Assembly (NCBI GenBank): GCA_943324025.2
Contig: CALPKA020000019.1
Coordinates: 1-8,029, forward strand
Source of the DNA: Bifidobacterium breve
GTDB lineage: Bacteria > Actinomycetota > Actinomycetes > Nanopelagicales > Nanopelagicaceae
Length of the DNA: 8,029 bases
Direction of reading: 5' to 3'
Positions 6,652 through 8,029 of the stretch are shown here, in pieces (the first letter of the stretch is position 1; the number at the start of each line of letters is the position of its first letter). Under the pieces are notes generated by a model. That model saw only the letters and a list, made by a program, of their open reading frames with translations. It made no database searches and was not told where the DNA came from. The translations under genes were made by a program, and so were the position numbers.

Positions 6652-8029
6652 ATGAATTCTGCCGATATACGTTCTCGATGGCTAAAGTATTTTGAATCAG
6701 AAAATTCTTTGGATTTACCTCATACAGTTGTTCCATCAGCCTCACTGATTGCTGATGATCCTAATTTACTTCTTGTAAATGCAGGCATGGTTCCGTTCAA
6801 GCCATACTTTTTAGGTGAGGTTAAAGCACCATATAAGCGGGCGACTTCGGTTCAAAAATGCGTTAGAACTTTAGATATTGATGAGGTAGGTAAGACCACA
6901 AGACATGCTTCCTTTTTTCAAATGTGTGGAAATTTCTCTTTTGGTGACTACTTTAAAGAGGGAGCCATATCTTTAGCTTGGGAGCTACTTACGAAATCAA
7001 CTTCTGATGGTGGATATGGTTTTAGTGAGGACAAACTTTGGGTAACGGTTTATCAAGATGATGATGAAGCTGCTGATATTTGGGAGAAGCAAGTAGGAGT
7101 ACCAAAGAATCGTATCCAGCGAAGAGGGATGGCAGATAATTTTTGGTCGATGGGTGTGCCAGGTCCATGCGGCCCTTGTTCTGAAATTTATTTTGATCGT
7201 GGAAGTGCATATGGCAAAGAGGGTGGACCTATCGCTGATGAGGATAGATATTTAGAAATCTGGAACTTGGTTTTCATGCAAAATATTAGAGGCGAAGGCG
7301 GAGATAAGAACGCCTTCCCAATCGTGGGTGAACTTCCAGCGAAAAATATCGATACCGGACTTGGATTGGAGCGAACCGCCGCATTGCTCCAAGGAGTTGA
7401 AAACATCTATGAGATTGATACAACTCGAATTATTCTTGATAAAGCCTCTGAACTAACTAAAGTTAAATACGGTAAAGATATCAAGAGTGATGTTTCCTTA
7501 AGAGTTGTTGCCGACCACGCACGAACTGCCATGATGTTAATTGGCGATGGTGTTACTCCCGGTAACGAGGGTCGAGGATACGTTCTAAGAAGAATGATGC
7601 GTCGAACCATAAGAAATATGCGATTACTTGGCTCACAAGATTTAATAATGTCAGAGTTGATTAAAAGTTCAATTCAAGCGATGGGGCCACAGTATCCAGA
7701 ACTAGTTTCAGGTTCAGAACGAATTTTATCTATTGCCCAGTCTGAAGAGGAAAGTTTTATACAAACCCTGAAAAGTGGAACAAGTATTTTTGATATCGCA
7801 GCTGGTGATCTGAAAAAAGCACTATCAACCTCGTTATCGGCTGACACAGTTTTCAAACTGCACGATACTTATGGATTTCCATTTGATTTAACTTTGGAAA
7901 TGGCGAAAGAGCAAGGCCTTGGTGTTGACGAATCTGGCTTTAGAAAACTAATGAATGAGCAGCGGGATCGGGCAAAGGCTGATGCAAAAGCCAAGAAGAG
8001 TGGTCATACCGATTTAACTGAATATCGCA
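6652..8029 (+). CDS. alaS: Alanyl-tRNA synthetase, N-terminal half (3' truncated by window)
   Basis: A class II synthetase that charges tRNA(Ala) with alanine. The frame is open from ATG 6652 to the right edge: 459 codons plus one base, against roughly 880 residues for the family. The catalytic core is complete: [20 protein letters not shown] at about 24-43, [31 protein letters not shown], then motif 2 with [17 protein letters not shown] (85-101), [12 protein letters not shown] at 171-182, and motif 3 with [17 protein letters not shown] (232-248). The tRNA-recognition helical domain follows, with [20 protein letters not shown] at 288-307 and [10 protein letters not shown] ending at 318, then [11 protein letters not shown] at 414-424. 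The editing domain and the C-terminal domain should lie beyond the window. There is no strong Shine-Dalgarno sequence; the ATG sits 2 bases after the upstream stop, which suggests translational coupling. No frameshift or internal stop was found on reading all codons. Confidence 0.97.
   Translation, partial: MNSADIRSRWLKYFESENSLDLPHTVVPSASLIADDPNLLLVNAGMVPFKPYFLGEVKAPYKRATSVQKCVRTLDIDEVGKTTRHASFFQMCGNFSFGDYFKEGAISLAWELLTKSTSDGGYGFSEDKLWVTVYQDDDEAADIWEKQVGVPKNRIQRRGMADNFWSMGVPGPCGPCSEIYFDRGSAYGKEGGPIADEDRYLEIWNLVFMQNIRGEGGDKNAFPIVGELPAKNIDTGLGLERTAALLQGVENIYEIDTTRIILDKASELTKVKYGKDIKSDVSLRVVADHARTAMMLIGDGVTPGNEGRGYVLRRMMRRTIRNMRLLGSQDLIMSELIKSSIQAMGPQYPELVSGSERILSIAQSEEESFIQTLKSGTSIFDIAAGDLKKALSTSLSADTVFKLHDTYGFPFDLTLEMAKEQGLGVDESGFRKLMNEQRDRAKADAKAKKSGHTDLTEYR

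Noticed and set aside
7022..7856. Several minus-strand frames of 60-72 codons opposite the right end
   Set aside because: The plus strand here encodes AlaRS continuously from 6652 with all class II motifs, so these are antisense artefacts.
1..8029. CRISPR array, insertion sequence, prophage or defence system
   Set aside because: No spaced direct repeats, transposase, integrase, terminal repeats or defence motifs were seen; all coding capacity is taken by core genes.

Overview
The window looks like ordinary core chromosome from a low-GC actinobacterium. The proteins are actinobacterial in character: an actinobacterial-type RelA/SpoT C-terminus, a three-repeat DUF349 protein next to rel, a glyoxalase-II-like hydrolase next to hisS, and a small DUF948-like membrane protein before alaS. 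Base composition is roughly 40% GC by eye, with many AGA and TTA codons, and spacing is very tight. Together these suggest a streamlined lineage such as the freshwater acI/Nanopelagicales group. The taxonomic guess is inference, not a match to a database.

Layout, left to right. (1) 1-1116, + strand: the C-terminal half of the bifunctional (p)ppGpp synthetase/hydrolase, with TGS, helical, zinc-finger-like and ACT regions; its catalytic half lies off the left edge. (2) 1113-2420, - strand: a 435-residue DUF349 protein that meets rel tail to tail with a 4-base overlap. (3) 2421-2597: a 177-base divergent intergenic region with several inverted repeats, the only substantial non-coding stretch. 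(4) From 2598 to the right edge, all + strand and almost gapless: a metallo-beta-lactamase-fold hydrolase, hisS, aspS, a 103-residue single-pass membrane protein, and the N-terminal half of alaS, which runs off the right edge.

How the genes fit together. The + strand block is probably one operon: junctions are +4, -1, +29 and +2 bases, and several starts depend on, or look coupled to, the upstream stop codon. It supplies three tRNA-charging enzymes (His, Asp, Ala), with AspRS carrying residues typical of the non-discriminating type that also makes Asp-tRNA(Asn) for GatCAB amidation. The neighbouring rel gene encodes the enzyme that senses uncharged tRNA on ribosomes, so charging and its starvation sensor sit side by side, an arrangement also known from other actinobacteria.

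No mobile element, CRISPR array, tRNA, rRNA or clear sign of gene transfer is visible, and I found no undescribed multi-gene system. The points most worth a second look are small: the nested inverted repeats between the divergent genes, the hairpin and possible leaderless start before the small membrane protein, the TTG start of hisS, and the palindrome at the convergent gene ends.
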